A stretch of DNA of 17,500 bases from Chromera velia (Eukaryota; Sar; Chromeraceae). Below the pieces are notes generated by a model. It saw nothing but the letters and a program-made list of their open reading frames with translations, ran no database searches and was not told where the DNA came from. Shown here one piece after another: positions 1 through 9,703 of the stretch. The position numbers were made by a program, and so were the translations under genes. The stretch spans positions 1 to 17,500 of the forward strand of contig JAHBMJ010001222.1 in NCBI GenBank assembly GCA_018398765.1, in the 5' to 3' direction. Positions within the stretch are counted from its first letter, which is position 1, and each line of letters starts with the position of its first letter.

Positions 1-16
1 GGGGGGAATTGTGCAG

Positions 17-2212
17 GAAAGGGGGCGGAAGGGTGGGTGGGCAAATTTGTTTAAAGAAAAAGAAGAGCCAAAGGAGACGAAATTTAATTATACAAGGACC
101 CCCCGACCCAATGGAGAAACGCCGTTTAAAATAGACTGTTTTGGGCGTTTTTTGTGTTTCATTCTTGATGTCGAGTTGCCACCCCCTGCGGAGTCGGAGG
201 ATCCGTTGAAACAGCTCTCCGAGCTGATCAGAGAGGCCTTCAGCTCCCCCACAGAAACACAGGCAAAATTGAAGGAGGAGTGGGAAAGGACACGAAAAGA
301 GTTTCAGAAAGGGGTATTGGACAGGCTCTCTCTCGAAACGGTGCAGAGGAAGGGGAGTGAGTCGTTAGATGCTGCCAGAAAGGGACTCGCATCCATCCCG
401 GAGAGGGTGGGAAGGGCAGTGCAAGCGAGTGCTTCGCGTGTCCGCCAAACCGCGGGAGAAGGAGCCCGTTCTTTCTTTAGAGGAGGGACTGCAAGCAATG
501 AGACCACCGAAAGGGGGGAGGAAGGCAGAAGCTCTGTCAACGGGCCCTTGGGGTTTCTCTTCCGCAGGCTTCCTCGGTGGGTGTGGATGAGTAGGGGGGG
601 GTCGGGTGAAGAAGTAAAAGCAGAAGGGTGGGACAAAGACAAAGAGGGTAAAGAGGAAGAGGGAGAAGGGGAAGAGGAGAGTAAGGGTGTGAGTTTCTTT
701 CCGTCTCTACCATTTGGTCTGGGTCAGGCTGGCAAAGTGGACGATTTGGCTGCCCGTTTGAATTTGACAGATAGGCTCATCCAACTTGAGTATCTACAGC
801 CCTCAAAGGAAAGATGGGTTTACGATCCTTGGGAGGCCCATGATGAGAGAATGCAAAAGGCAAGTGAGAAAAAAACCCTACCCGAAATTTTGGGGGCCAA
901 ATTCGGACAATTCGTGCTCGGCTCCAGGAGGGAAAAACGCGTCCGATCGTACAGAGGGCCCATTCCCCGAAACATCAGCCCACAGGTTAAAGGCGACCTG
1001 TGTGCCCGTATAGGACAATTGGCTGCTGAGTTTTATCTGGACAGTTTGGATGAATATGAAAGCAGAGAGATAACAGCCTCAGAGTTGCTTGAGCGGGCGA
1101 AAGTGTTGTGTCAAAACGCAGGCCAACCTGGGGGGGGGGATGAAGCGGTTGAGGCGCACATGGATAATTTGATTTTGCCGCTTTTCGGGGACGATGCGAA
1201 TGGCATTGCACTGAGCAACGCACAGTCCCGCATTGAACTGGAAACAGAGTACCGCACGTTTCTGAATGAACACCCGAGGATGATGAGTAAGTATACGGAG
1301 ATCGACAAAACCCCCTCGATCTTCCAAATCCGACAGAAACTCTCAGATGCATTTCAGAAAGTTTCCACTTTTATTCGAAGGTCCAAACGACCCCGTCTTT
1401 CTGCCTTGCCCTTGCCCAAGTGGTTTGGCAGGAGTAATGACGATGATAGTCAAGACGAAGAGAAAGGGGAGGGAGACCAGCCGGCAGAGGAAGATAGCGA
1501 CTTATCCCTCACAGTAGCCAGTCCGAAAATAACCCTTGACGTCCCCCCTGTTGACCAGACTTCAACAAGTGTGGTAGACAGAAGAACAACCAGAGAGGCT
1601 CTGATGAGAACGTCAAATCCTTTTCGGCCGACTCGTTCCTCCGCAGCAGCTCTGCTCAGTGCAGAGAAGAGATTGGAGATGCAGCGCCGAAAATTGGACC
1701 CTTTGTTTTCTCCGGCTAGCAGAGGTTTAGAGGACGTGCGCATGTTTGTGTCCACTACGCTGGAAGGGTGTGAGGAGGGCAGCGACCAGGTTATGCTCCA
1801 TGTCTCCCGCTTTGCAGAGGCCGTACGAGACGCCGAAGCCGCAGTTCTCGATGCCAGAAGGAAAGGCAGGCCCCGCCCCCGATACATCCCGTCTGCTGCT
1901 GCCATTTCTGACAAGGACCCGTTCAACTCCGCACTCTGCCGTGCTGAGAGCACGCTCCGGTTTGCATACCAACAGCTGTTACAAGAATTAGAAGATCTCT
2001 ACGCCTTCTCAAGTCCCCCCCCTTCTAGCAGTGCAGAGAAAAGGGATTTGGATTTGGAGAGAGTGGCTGAATTCTTTTTCTTCATGACCGAATTCGGTGT
2101 GGGCCTGTCGGGAAATTCAGAGGTCAGCGGGGCGGTCAAGAAGGTGTGCGAGGCTGTACGCAGAGACGCGGAGAAACCGTTCGACCCTGCAGTCTTCTCC
2201 GTGCCTGCATAA
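17..2212 (+). CDS. Terminal exon of an unrecognised charged protein (5' partial)
   Basis: One frame stays open for about 2.2 kb from the left edge to a TAA at 2210-2212. No family is recognised. The start is not a true initiator: the frame continues to the window edge, and GTGCAG at 11-16 matches the TGCAG acceptors of the downstream gene, so the exon probably begins at 17. An alternative acceptor is the T-rich tract ending TCGAG at 171-175, which also keeps frame; the AT-richer 17-175 segment looks less coding than what follows. The product is rich in Glu, Arg, Lys and Ser. It has two acidic low-complexity stretches (about residues 205-225, KEEEGEGEEESKG, and about 477-497, around SNDDDSQDEEKGEGDQ). 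Between and after these are helix-like segments, notably residues 240-390 and 560-720. No signal peptide or membrane segment is seen. GTAAGTAT at 1288-1295 resembles a splice donor but lies inside an uninterrupted frame. Confidence 0.72.
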   Translation, partial: ERGRKGGWANLFKEKEEPKETKFNYTRTPRPNGETPFKIDCFGRFLCFILDVELPPPAESEDPLKQLSELIREAFSSPTETQAKLKEEWERTRKEFQKGVLDRLSLETVQRKGSESLDAARKGLASIPERVGRAVQASASRVRQTAGEGARSFFRGGTASNETTERGEEGRSSVNGPLGFLFRRLPRWVWMSRGGSGEEVKAEGWDKDKEGKEEEGEGEEESKGVSFFPSLPFGLGQAGKVDDLAARLNLTDRLIQLEYLQPSKERWVYDPWEAHDERMQKASEKKTLPEILGAKFGQFVLGSRREKRVRSYRGPIPRNISPQVKGDLCARIGQLAAEFYLDSLDEYESREITASELLERAKVLCQNAGQPGGGDEAVEAHMDNLILPLFGDDANGIALSNAQSRIELETEYRTFLNEHPRMMSKYTEIDKTPSIFQIRQKLSDAFQKVSTFIRRSKRPRLSALPLPKWFGRSNDDDSQDEEKGEGDQPAEEDSDLSLTVASPKITLDVPPVDQTSTSVVDRRTTREALMRTSNPFRPTRSSAAALLSAEKRLEMQRRKLDPLFSPASRGLEDVRMFVSTTLEGCEEGSDQVMLHVSRFAEAVRDAEAAVLDARRKGRPRPRYIPSAAAISDKDPFNSALCRAESTLRFAYQQLLQELEDLYAFSSPPPSSSAEKRDLDLERVAEFFFFMTEFGVGLSGNSEVSGAVKKVCEAVRRDAEKPFDPAVFSVPA

Positions 2213-3125
2213 TTAAGGAGAGAACGGAAACTGCAAAAGAAGAGGGGAAGGAAGGAAGAAAATAGTAGTGGAGTAACGGTTGAAGAACTACCCGGGTCTT
2301 GTCCCCGTGTCAGTGAGTGCATGTCAATACAGACTGAAAGAAAGAAAGTGAGCGGCTGGCCGGGTGGTTGCCTGTAGAGTAAAGGCCATTCATGCATAAA
2401 ATTTTTGGATGCATGGTTGTGCGTTGCTGTGGAGGGCGGGCGGCGGATTTAGACTGTAGGCGTGTGGTCTGAATGGCATGCACTCGGAGCTGCTGTACTG
2501 TTTGGTTGATTGATTGATTGCATGATGAGCCCTGTATGGATGCAGGGGTCTTTACACACATCAGACTTTGCCTTGCTTTGGGAGATGAAGGAAGAGGGTG
2601 GGGAAAACATTTGAGAGAGATACTGCAATCCAACAAACTTGGAGAAGAAGGAATACTTGCTAAAGACAGGGAAGAGGGGTGAAAGGAAACGCCGTCATTC
2701 ATGTAGCTAGTGGCGAGGAAGGTCAGACGAATTGATGACCGAGAGTTGTATGAGATTTTGACGGAATAGATAGAAGTAGCGAGTGCGTGAGAGAGATCTG
2801 ACGGCTCCGTTCGGTTTTCCTTACTTACTTCCTTGCTTCTTTCCTTCCTTCGAAGGATTTCGGAAAAAATATTGGGGGGGCCGGATGAAAGAGAGTCCCT
2901 CCCGTGTATTTTTCTACCTGACTTTCTTTCTGTCTGTCTGTTTCTCAGACGATATAGTCTGCCTGTCTGTCAGCAGCCTGAAGAAAAGGAGGGAGAAGAA
3001 GAAGAAACATGTAGTCAGCAGCCTGTCTGCCTGGGAGGAACTGCAGGGAAGGAAGAAGAAGGGATCGAGGCCACCTGCTTGGGATTGATTCTTTTGTTTC
3101 TTTCTGCTCTGCTTCCGTTTCAGAG
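2213..3125. other. Intergenic or 3' UTR, no gene seen
   Basis: This stretch follows the TAA of the upstream gene. It contains only short, compositionally biased frames on both strands and no convincing exon with matching splice signals. It is purine-rich on the plus strand to about 2700 and becomes pyrimidine-rich afterwards. No AATAAA signal lies close to the stop codon, so the transcript end cannot be placed. Confidence 0.5.
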
Positions 3126-3128
3126 GGT

Positions 3129-3160
<32 letters not shown>

Positions 3161-3229
3161 TTCTTTCTTTCTTTCTTTCTTTCTTTCTTTTCTTTCTTTC
3201 TTTCCTTCCTTCCTTCCTTCCTTCCTTCC
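3129..3229 (+). repeat. (TTTC)n / (TTCC)n microsatellite
   Basis: About 100 bp of uninterrupted pyrimidine on the plus strand. TTTC units, broken by two extra T residues, change into TTCC units at about 3202. It is a homopurine-homopyrimidine tract with near mirror symmetry, the kind known to allow triplex (H-DNA) structures. Long frames across it on both strands are artefacts of the repeat. Confidence 0.95.
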
Positions 3230-3579
3230 GCCCATGCACCCGCCCATCTGGCCGCACATTCGTAGTCAATGTGAATGCTCCTGTCCGCATTCACTCACTC
3301 ATCCATTCATTCAGTCAGTCAGTGCGCTGATGCAGATCGAGTGACCGCATGTCTGTCGCTTGTGGGTGCTGTAGGGGAGTCAGGCAGATCACTCGAGAGA
3401 GTGCATGGCCCCCCCCTTCCTCCCTGCATGCGTTGAATGTTTCCTTCCTTCCATGCATGACTCGATCATCAAACAAAAGGTGCATATCATTAAGGAACAC
3501 TGTCTATCCATCTGCTTCGTTGCCTTTTCTTCTGCACGAGGAAAGAGAGAGAGAGAGCCTTTGCTCTGTTTTCACCCCC

Positions 3580-3640
3580 GTAAGTAATGATTTTTTAAAC
3601 TTCCTTCCAGGTTCCGTCTCCTTTTGGAGGACGAGTAAGT
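3580..3640 (+). other. Candidate splice signals around a 24-nt segment
   Basis: A GTAAGTAATG donor-like site at 3580 is followed 31 nt later by a pyrimidine-rich acceptor ending TTCCTTCCAG at 3610. A 24-nt segment (3611-3634) then runs directly into GTAAGTAC. This could be a microexon in an untranslated leader. However, these GTAAGT donors differ from the GTCRGT donors of the gene downstream, and no coding sequence flanks them, so chance occurrence is possible. Confidence 0.25.
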
Positions 3641-3881
3641 ACGTTGCATGAATTCTGTCGATCTCCGAAACTTAATTGTGATGTGCATGCCTGAATTCGT
3701 TTTTTTTAAAAGGAATTTGTGCTTGCATGCCTGCATGGGAGCGCTCCTTCCTGTTTTATTTTTGAAGAGAGGAAGGAAGGAAAGGCCAATCGTGCGTGCC
3801 TTTTTGTTTTCTTTTCGCTCTTCTCCTGAGTTCCTTCTGTACTTGCTTTCCCTTCCCTCCGGGCTGCATGGATTCCTCCCG

Positions 3882-3885
<4 letters not shown>

Positions 3886-3917
<32 letters not shown>

Positions 3918-4456
3918 TGTTCGTTCGTTTGTACCCGGGCGGGCTGGCGGGCGGGCCCGGTGGGTGCATCGATCCGTCGATCTGCATGTGGCTTTAATTG
4001 TCGCCTCCCTCCCCTAACGCGCGACTCGAATTTAAAGAGAGAGAAAAGATGAGTTTTGAGGCAGCTCCGCAAGTCCCCCAACATGCATGTGATTGAGCCA
4101 GAGAGAGTGCATGAACGATCGACTCAAGGGGTAGGTCGATTGTTCAAAAACGATTCTGCATCATGCATGCAGTCTTCCCTCTCCCTCTCTCTCTCTCTCT
4201 GGTTCGTTCGTTTGTACCCGGGCGGGCGGGCGGGCCCGGTGGGTGCATCGATCCGTCGATCTGCATGTGGCTTTAATTGTCGCCTCCCTCCCCCAACGCG
4301 CGACTCGAATTTAAAGAGAGAAAAGATGAGTTTTGAGGCAGCTCCGCAAGTCCCCCAACATGCATGTGATTGAGCCAGAGAGAGTGCATGAACGATCGAC
4401 TCAAGGGGTAGGTCGATTGTCCAAAAACGATTCTGCATCATGCATGCAGTCTTCCC

Positions 4457-4480
<24 letters not shown>
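3886..4480 (+). repeat. Tandem duplication, unit about 280 bp
   Basis: Two nearly identical copies lie head to tail. Copy A spans about 3886-4182 and copy B about 4183-4480. Each begins with a CT tract, continues through TTCGTTTGTACCCGGGCGGG, a TGCATCGATCCGTCGATCTG segment, CGCGCGACTCGAATTTAAAG and AACATGCATGTGATTGAGCC, and ends at TCATGCATGCAGTCTTCCCT. The offset between copies falls from 286 to 277 bp because copy B lacks a few bases in the GTT, GGGC and AG repeats; otherwise only isolated substitutions are seen. The high identity points to a recent event or an assembly duplication. Frames crossing it are not convincing genes. Confidence 0.93.

Positions 4481-4502
<22 letters not shown>
4456..4502 (+). 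repeat. (CT)n followed by (CG)n
   Basis: A CT dinucleotide tract with one C/G interruption passes directly into alternating CG (CGCGCGCGCGCGCG) ending at about 4502. Alternating CG is a classic Z-DNA-prone sequence. Confidence 0.9.
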
Positions 4503-4681
4503 TCTGTCGCTGTCTTTCTTCTTTTGGCCTGTTCATCGTGCGCCAATTCGAATGCTTGGTTTTGTGTTTGGCTCTCAAGCCGTTTTAAGGGGGGCAATGA
4601 GATTAGCTGGACTCATTTTGAAACGAGTCGCATTCAGATGAAAGAAGGAAGGAACGTTCGGGCCTCCCGTCTTAATTGCCA

Positions 4682-4702
4682 AATGAATGAATGAATGAAT
4701 GA
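4682..4702 (+). repeat. (AATG)5 microsatellite
   Basis: Five tetranucleotide AATG units lie in a stretch with no gene. Confidence 0.9.
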
Positions 4703-5384
4703 CATCATCGAACAAACGAGGAGTATGCATGCTTGATTTCCGACGTGTAAACTCAATGTATGACCCTCTTCCGTATGCATAATTTTGTGATCACGATGGT
4801 ACGTCGAATGATGACTTATGATGACCGATGGGCGATCGAGGAATCAATAAAAGTTTGTGTCTTTTAAAATGTCATTTTGGGGCGAGAGGGGGAGTCCTGG
4901 GGGACCTAGAATTACATAGAATTACAAACACCCGACTTCAACTTTTTGTGTTGTTTTGAGCTTCTATTAGCTTCTATCTGACATTCCACATATTTTTACA
5001 TGTGACATCTTTTCACATCTCATTTTTCTCAATTGGAGTGAGTTCTAGAGTCATTGAACTGTCATTCAGATTCTCTAATTCCTGCTTTATCAGGTTGCAA
5101 ATGATGATGATCCAGGTTAATCTAGGTTGTAAATCGTTTTAGTTATCATTAATGCTACTGTCTACTGAAGTTTGACTGGTCTGCGGTTGGTCTGCGTAGG
5201 TCTGCGGCAACTAGCGGCAACCATTCAGGCACTTAAGGTTTGATGATTAACACTTAAAGTTTAATTTTTTTTTTAGGAAATAAATTTTAACATGCATAGT
5301 CTTTGTCAAGTAAGCCTTTTGTCTAGTACTTAGGGTTTAATTGTTAAACTTCATTGTTTCAGATCTAAGTCAATTGATCAATTG
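4703..5384. other. AT-rich non-coding stretch, possible insertion
   Basis: Base composition changes sharply from about 4840: the CT and CG repeats stop and AT-rich, repeat-poor sequence follows. It contains AATAAAA at about 4846, a tandem GGTCTGCG motif (three times at about 5179-5207), and diverged copies of an ACTTAAGGTTT-like word (about 5230, 5253 and 5327). No frame over 60 codons crosses it. It resembles in composition the element-bearing region at 11,850-14,300. I found no terminal inverted repeat or target duplication, so an insertion is only suspected. Confidence 0.4.
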
Positions 5385-5404
5385 CCGTGGCCCCCGAGCC
5401 ACGG
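5385..5404 (+). other. GC hairpin, 7-bp perfect stem
   Basis: CCGTGGC at 5385-5391 and GCCACGG at 5398-5404 pair perfectly around a six-base loop CCCCGA. It stands out as a GC island inside AT-rich DNA, near the right edge of the AT-rich stretch. Its function is unknown; it could mark the end of an inserted element. Confidence 0.75.
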
Positions 5405-5522
5405 TATCTGTATGTATCTGTAGCCCACAGTTTAAGGGTGAGCCTGAAAATGCCTGAAAGGCTTCATCCCGTCTCCTTATTGTGCGCGTGTCAGTCTGAA
5501 TCTGAGAGTCACAGTCACAGAG

Positions 5523-5537
5523 TGACAGACACTGTCA
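5523..5537. promoter_or_regulatory. Palindrome upstream of the helical-repeat gene
   Basis: TGACAG and CTGTCA form a perfect 6-bp inverted repeat around ACA, about 240 bp upstream of the proposed ATG. It lies within a run of AGTCACAG-like words (about 5507-5530). It could be a dimeric protein binding site. No TATA box or other core promoter element is clear, so this is a weak call. Confidence 0.25.
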
Positions 5538-5775
5538 GACATCCGTCTACGTCGGTCCGATAGCCTGAAGTTGTTTCATCGGAGTGTGTGGGTGTGTTTC
5601 GGAAGCATCTTCCGAGATGGGCACCTTCCGCATGTCACAGATTCCGACGTAGTTCGTCTTCTTCACGGTTCAATCCTGAAGGAGTGACTGCAAGCATGTA
5701 TGCTTTTAGGACGCAGGCAGGTACTACTGCGCGATTCAGTCATGCACGCACCGATATGCGTTCTGAAGGCTTATC

Positions 5776-6400
5776 ATGGCATGCCTCTCCTCGTTTGTTC
5801 AAAAGCTGAGGGGGGAGGGGAGAAGTAGAGAGAAAATGATTCAACGGTTTAAGAAGCCGCACACTGATCCTCCCCTTCTGGCCTGGCTCCCTGGCAGCGT
5901 CAGGATTTTCAAACGCGACGCCACTTTGTTCGCAGAGTTCAGACGGCAGAGTGAGGTCAGAACTGTCGGCAGGGGACACCAGGCGAAGGTTCGTCTCCTG
6001 AACTATCCGCACGACCAGAAGAAGATAGAGCAGATGAGTGCAGATGAGCTATGGGCACTGTGTCTCTTTCGGGAACGGAGACGGGAGATGAATGGGTGGC
6101 AGGGGAAGAACATTTGGGGTTGGGGCCTGTCGGACGGTCTTTCTCTGTCTCCGTCACTCTCCGGGGGGAGACAGGGAGGAGACAGGGACACGATTCTCAA
6201 AATCGCGCGAAGACTTGCGGAAGTAATTGGAGAGGGGGCGCCCCACACAGTCTCCCTCATCTTGCGGCACGTTGCCAAAGCGCACATAGATGATGCCGAT
6301 ACACAAGAAGCAATTCTCTCTGCCCTGCTGCCTCATCTCTCTGGCTACTCCGCGCAGAAACTCGCACGGACATGTCTTGCCATCGCCACGTTGCCGCCTG
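5776..6400 (+). CDS. Exon 1 of the helical-repeat gene
   Basis: It encodes residues 1-208 plus one base. ATG at 5776 is the first in this frame after a stop at 5764, and no TGCAG acceptor lies nearby upstream, so it is taken as the initiator. The N-terminus is rich in Lys and Arg (KLRGEGRSREK), compatible with an organelle presequence. Residues 138-208 hold the first clear helical repeats (VSLILRHVAKAHI, QEAILSALLPHL, AQKLARTCLAIATL). The donor is CCTG|GTCGGT at 6401, phase 1. The frame stays open past it into intron sequence to 6534 (basic, Ser/Arg-rich), which would mislead an ORF-only annotation. A second donor at 6409 would be phase 0 and would skip exons 2 and 3. Confidence 0.78.
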
Positions 6401-8020
6401 GTCGGTCGGTTCGTGTCTCATCTCACTCACGCAACCGAATTAAAGCAAAACGCCAAACAATGTATTGGTGGATTTTCATGAAAAGGAAAGTTCCGAAGTT
6501 GGAAAGACGAGAAAAAAGAAAGCGTGGGCGGTAGAGGGAGCGTGAAGGTGCATGGGATTTGTGCAGGAAGGAAGCTGCATGGCTGAATATCTATCGTAGC
6601 GGACCATGCAAGTGCTCACCGGCCAATCTGGCAATGGTGTTCCTTTGGGAGTGTTCCCTTTTTTCTCGCTCCCCTCCTGATTTTGTACATGATGCACGCA
6701 TAAGTAAAGTGTGCTTGAGAGGCCATTTGTGCGTCGAGAGGATGTTTTTTCTTCCTTCCTTCCTTTGAGTCTGTTTATGAACATCCTTCCTGTCGACCTC
6801 TTTACTTACTGCAGTCACGAAGGGAGAGGTGCGGAGGGAAGTCATGGAGAGGATCTCGGAGGAATTGGAGAGGATGAAGGGAAACCTGAAACCCTCGTCA
6901 GTTAGTCAGTTCGTCAGTCAGCCAGTCAGCCAGTCTGTCTGTCAATCAATCAGAAAGACAGTCAGTCGGTCAGGTAGTCAAGTCAAACAGTCAGTCGGTC
7001 GTTGCGTTTGTGGGCGGAAACAATCTGTCGTGCAAAGTCTCTCTCTCTCTCTCTCTCTCTGTCTGTTTCTCTCTCTCTCTCGTGCTTCTTCTTTTCCCCC
7101 AAAACCCTCCCTTCCTTTAATTTCATGCACGTGCCTTCCCTTTAAATTCATGCACGTGCCTTCCCTTTAAATTCATGCACGTGCCTTCCCTTTAAATTCA
7201 TGCACGTGCCTTCCGACCGACTAAATCTAAGACCTCGAGTGATCAATCAATCATCACTTCTGTCTGCTGAATTCCCTCCTCGTGTTACGTCCGTCCTCTC
7301 CACCCGTGCCTGCCTGCAGATCACTTGCAAGAATCGCAGAGGCATTTGCAAAGGAAGGAAACTGTCCGCCCCAATTGCCCGTCAGTCGATCACTTCGCGT
7401 GCCACTAAATGAGTTAGCCGATAGAGAGAACAGACTGGAGAATTCTCCCAATGAGTGAGGGTCTATCACTAAAAAACGCGCCCTGGTTTTTTTGCCTTCT
7501 TCCTTTCCGATCTCTCTCAGAGCGTCTGTCTTTTTCTTTTCTCTCCTTGACCCATTGATTGATGAAATGCCGAATAAGCCTGCATGTCTTTCTTTGGTTT
7601 CCGGTTCATTTGATTCTTTTGCTTGCTGCAGCTGTACTCTTACGTTGATTCCTCCCCTCCTCTCTCTTTCTCTCCCCGTCTGTCTATTTGTCTGGTGACC
7701 CCCTCCAAGACTACGTTTCTGAAGGTCTTTGCTATCTCTCTGCATGCCAAACGGAAAGAGAAAGACAAGCAAGGAAGGAATCTTTGATTGATCAGATCGA
7801 GCGCAGGGGGGGAGTTTGTGTGAGTGCGTGCAAGCTGGAGGGAGGGAATGATTGAGTGAATGAGAAAGTGAGTGAGTGAGTGCCAAACATCACCAAATGA
7901 ACGATCACACGCATGCAGAAACTCATCGGCGATACCGCCCTTGAGGATGGCGGGTGGAGACTTCGGAAAATGGAGAATGAACAAATTCAGTCCTTGGTCG
8001 GTCTCTCTCTCTCTCTCTCC

Positions 8021-8055
<35 letters not shown>

Positions 8056-8686
8056 TATCCATGATCGACCCGTCGGTTCATCTGCATGCGCGTGCAGGCA
8101 TTCACAGCCGCTCTGTCTCCTCTCTTTCTCTGAGTGCATTCTCATCCGCATCTCGTTTTTTGACCTCCGAATATCTGTCCTGACTGTCTGTGTTTCGGTG
8201 ACCCCTGCCCTGAAGCCTCCCGGGAGGCAACTCCAATCAATCAGTCCATGATCGATCCTGAATTTCCTCTCTGCGTTTATTTTCTGTGTGAAAAGAATTC
8301 TGTATAAAAATAAACGCATGATCCTGAATTTCCTCTATGCGTTTATTTTCTGTATGAAAAGAATTCTGTATGAAAATAAACGCATGATCCTGAGTTTCCT
8401 GTATGCGTTTATTTTCTGTATGAAAAGAATTCTGTATGAAAATAAACGCATGATCCTGAATTTCCTGTATGCGTTCATTTTCTGTATGAAAAGAATTCTG
8501 TATGAAAATAAACGCATGATCCTGAATTTCCTGTATGCGTTTATTTTCTGTATGAAAAGAATTCTGTATGAAAATATACGCATGATCCTGAATTTCCTCT
8601 CGGCAGGCAGGCACTTGCTTGCTGCGTCACTGCATGCTCACACGGACGGACGCCCTCTTTCTTTCTTTCTTTCTTTCTCTTTCTCC

Positions 8687-8784
<98 letters not shown>

Positions 8785-9671
8785 GTCTTTTTTGTCGGCC
8801 GCTTTCGCGTGTTTGATTCCGACTTGCTTCTAGGGCTTCACAGACAGGTGGGTCGTCCTTTTGTATCCATAAGAATCTCTGCTGGAAGCCAAAACTTCAC
8901 TCCTTTTTTTTCTTTTTTGTCGTTTTTTTTTTGCTTCCTTTGGCCCGTCTCCGTCTTTCTGGTCTTTCAGGCCTGATTGACTGACCCTTTTAGTTTCCCC
9001 AATTTTTTCTCCTTCTGATTCCAATCTGTTTTTGTTCTGGCTTGATCTATAAGGATCTGCTTCGTTCGTTCAGCTCCATTCTTCGATTCTCCTCTCTCTT
9101 TCCTTCCACCTCTGTGCTTTCTCGATCTGTGACCCTGAATTTGTCGGTCGATCTGTGAAAGTGCAAGACTGTTTTTGTTTCCCATTTGAAACCAGATTTG
9201 CTGTTTTGGGTCAGATAAAAGCGTGTTGGCTTCTCTCTCTCCTTTCTCTCAATGTGAGGGGCCCATCTAGCAATGCCATTATTTTTTTTTCTGTATGAAA
9301 GTAAATGCAATGTGAAGGGCCCATCTAGGAATGCCAGGCTGCAACGTCGGAAGAATTCAAATGGGCCCCGTCTCTGCCTGCCTGCCTGCCCCGCCTGTCT
9401 GTCTGCCTGCCAGTCTGCCTGCCTGTCTGCCTGCCTGCCTGCCTGTCTGCCTGCCTGCGTGTCTGTCGGTCTGCCTGCCTGCGTGTCTGTCTGCCTGCCT
9501 GCCTGCCTGCCTGTTTGCCTGTTTGTCTGTCTGCCTGCCTGCCAGTCTGCCTGCCTGTCTGCCTGCCTGCCTGCCTGCCTGCCTGCGTGTCTGTCTGTCT
9601 GTCTGCCTGCCTGCCTGTCTGTCTGCCTGCCAGTCTGCCTGCCTGCCTGTCTGCCTGCCTGCCTGCCTGTG

Positions 9672-9703
<32 letters not shown>

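Noticed and set aside
1288-1349. GTAAGTAT inside the first gene as an intron donor
   Set aside because: The reading frame is open throughout with normal coding composition, and the nearby AG sites lack a good pyrimidine tract.
7254-7886. 210-codon minus-strand open frame
   Set aside because: It is Ser/Arg-rich, antisense to exon 3 and its flanking introns, with simple-repeat content and no domain or splice support.
6409-7918. Direct splice from a phase 0 donor at 6409 to exon 4 at 7919
   Set aside because: It keeps frame but skips two exons (6815-6896 and 7320-7380) that fit the helical repeat and share the GTCRGT/TGCAG signals. It could be an alternative isoform.
8254-8603. CRISPR-like array
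   Set aside because: The 66-bp units are contiguous with no unique spacers, and the context is a eukaryotic intron.
8237-8833. Open frames of 22-residue repeats on both strands, initially suggestive of a repeat protein
   Set aside because: They are produced by the 66-bp minisatellite, which is a multiple of three and lacks stops. They are open on both strands and run into CT/GT repeats.
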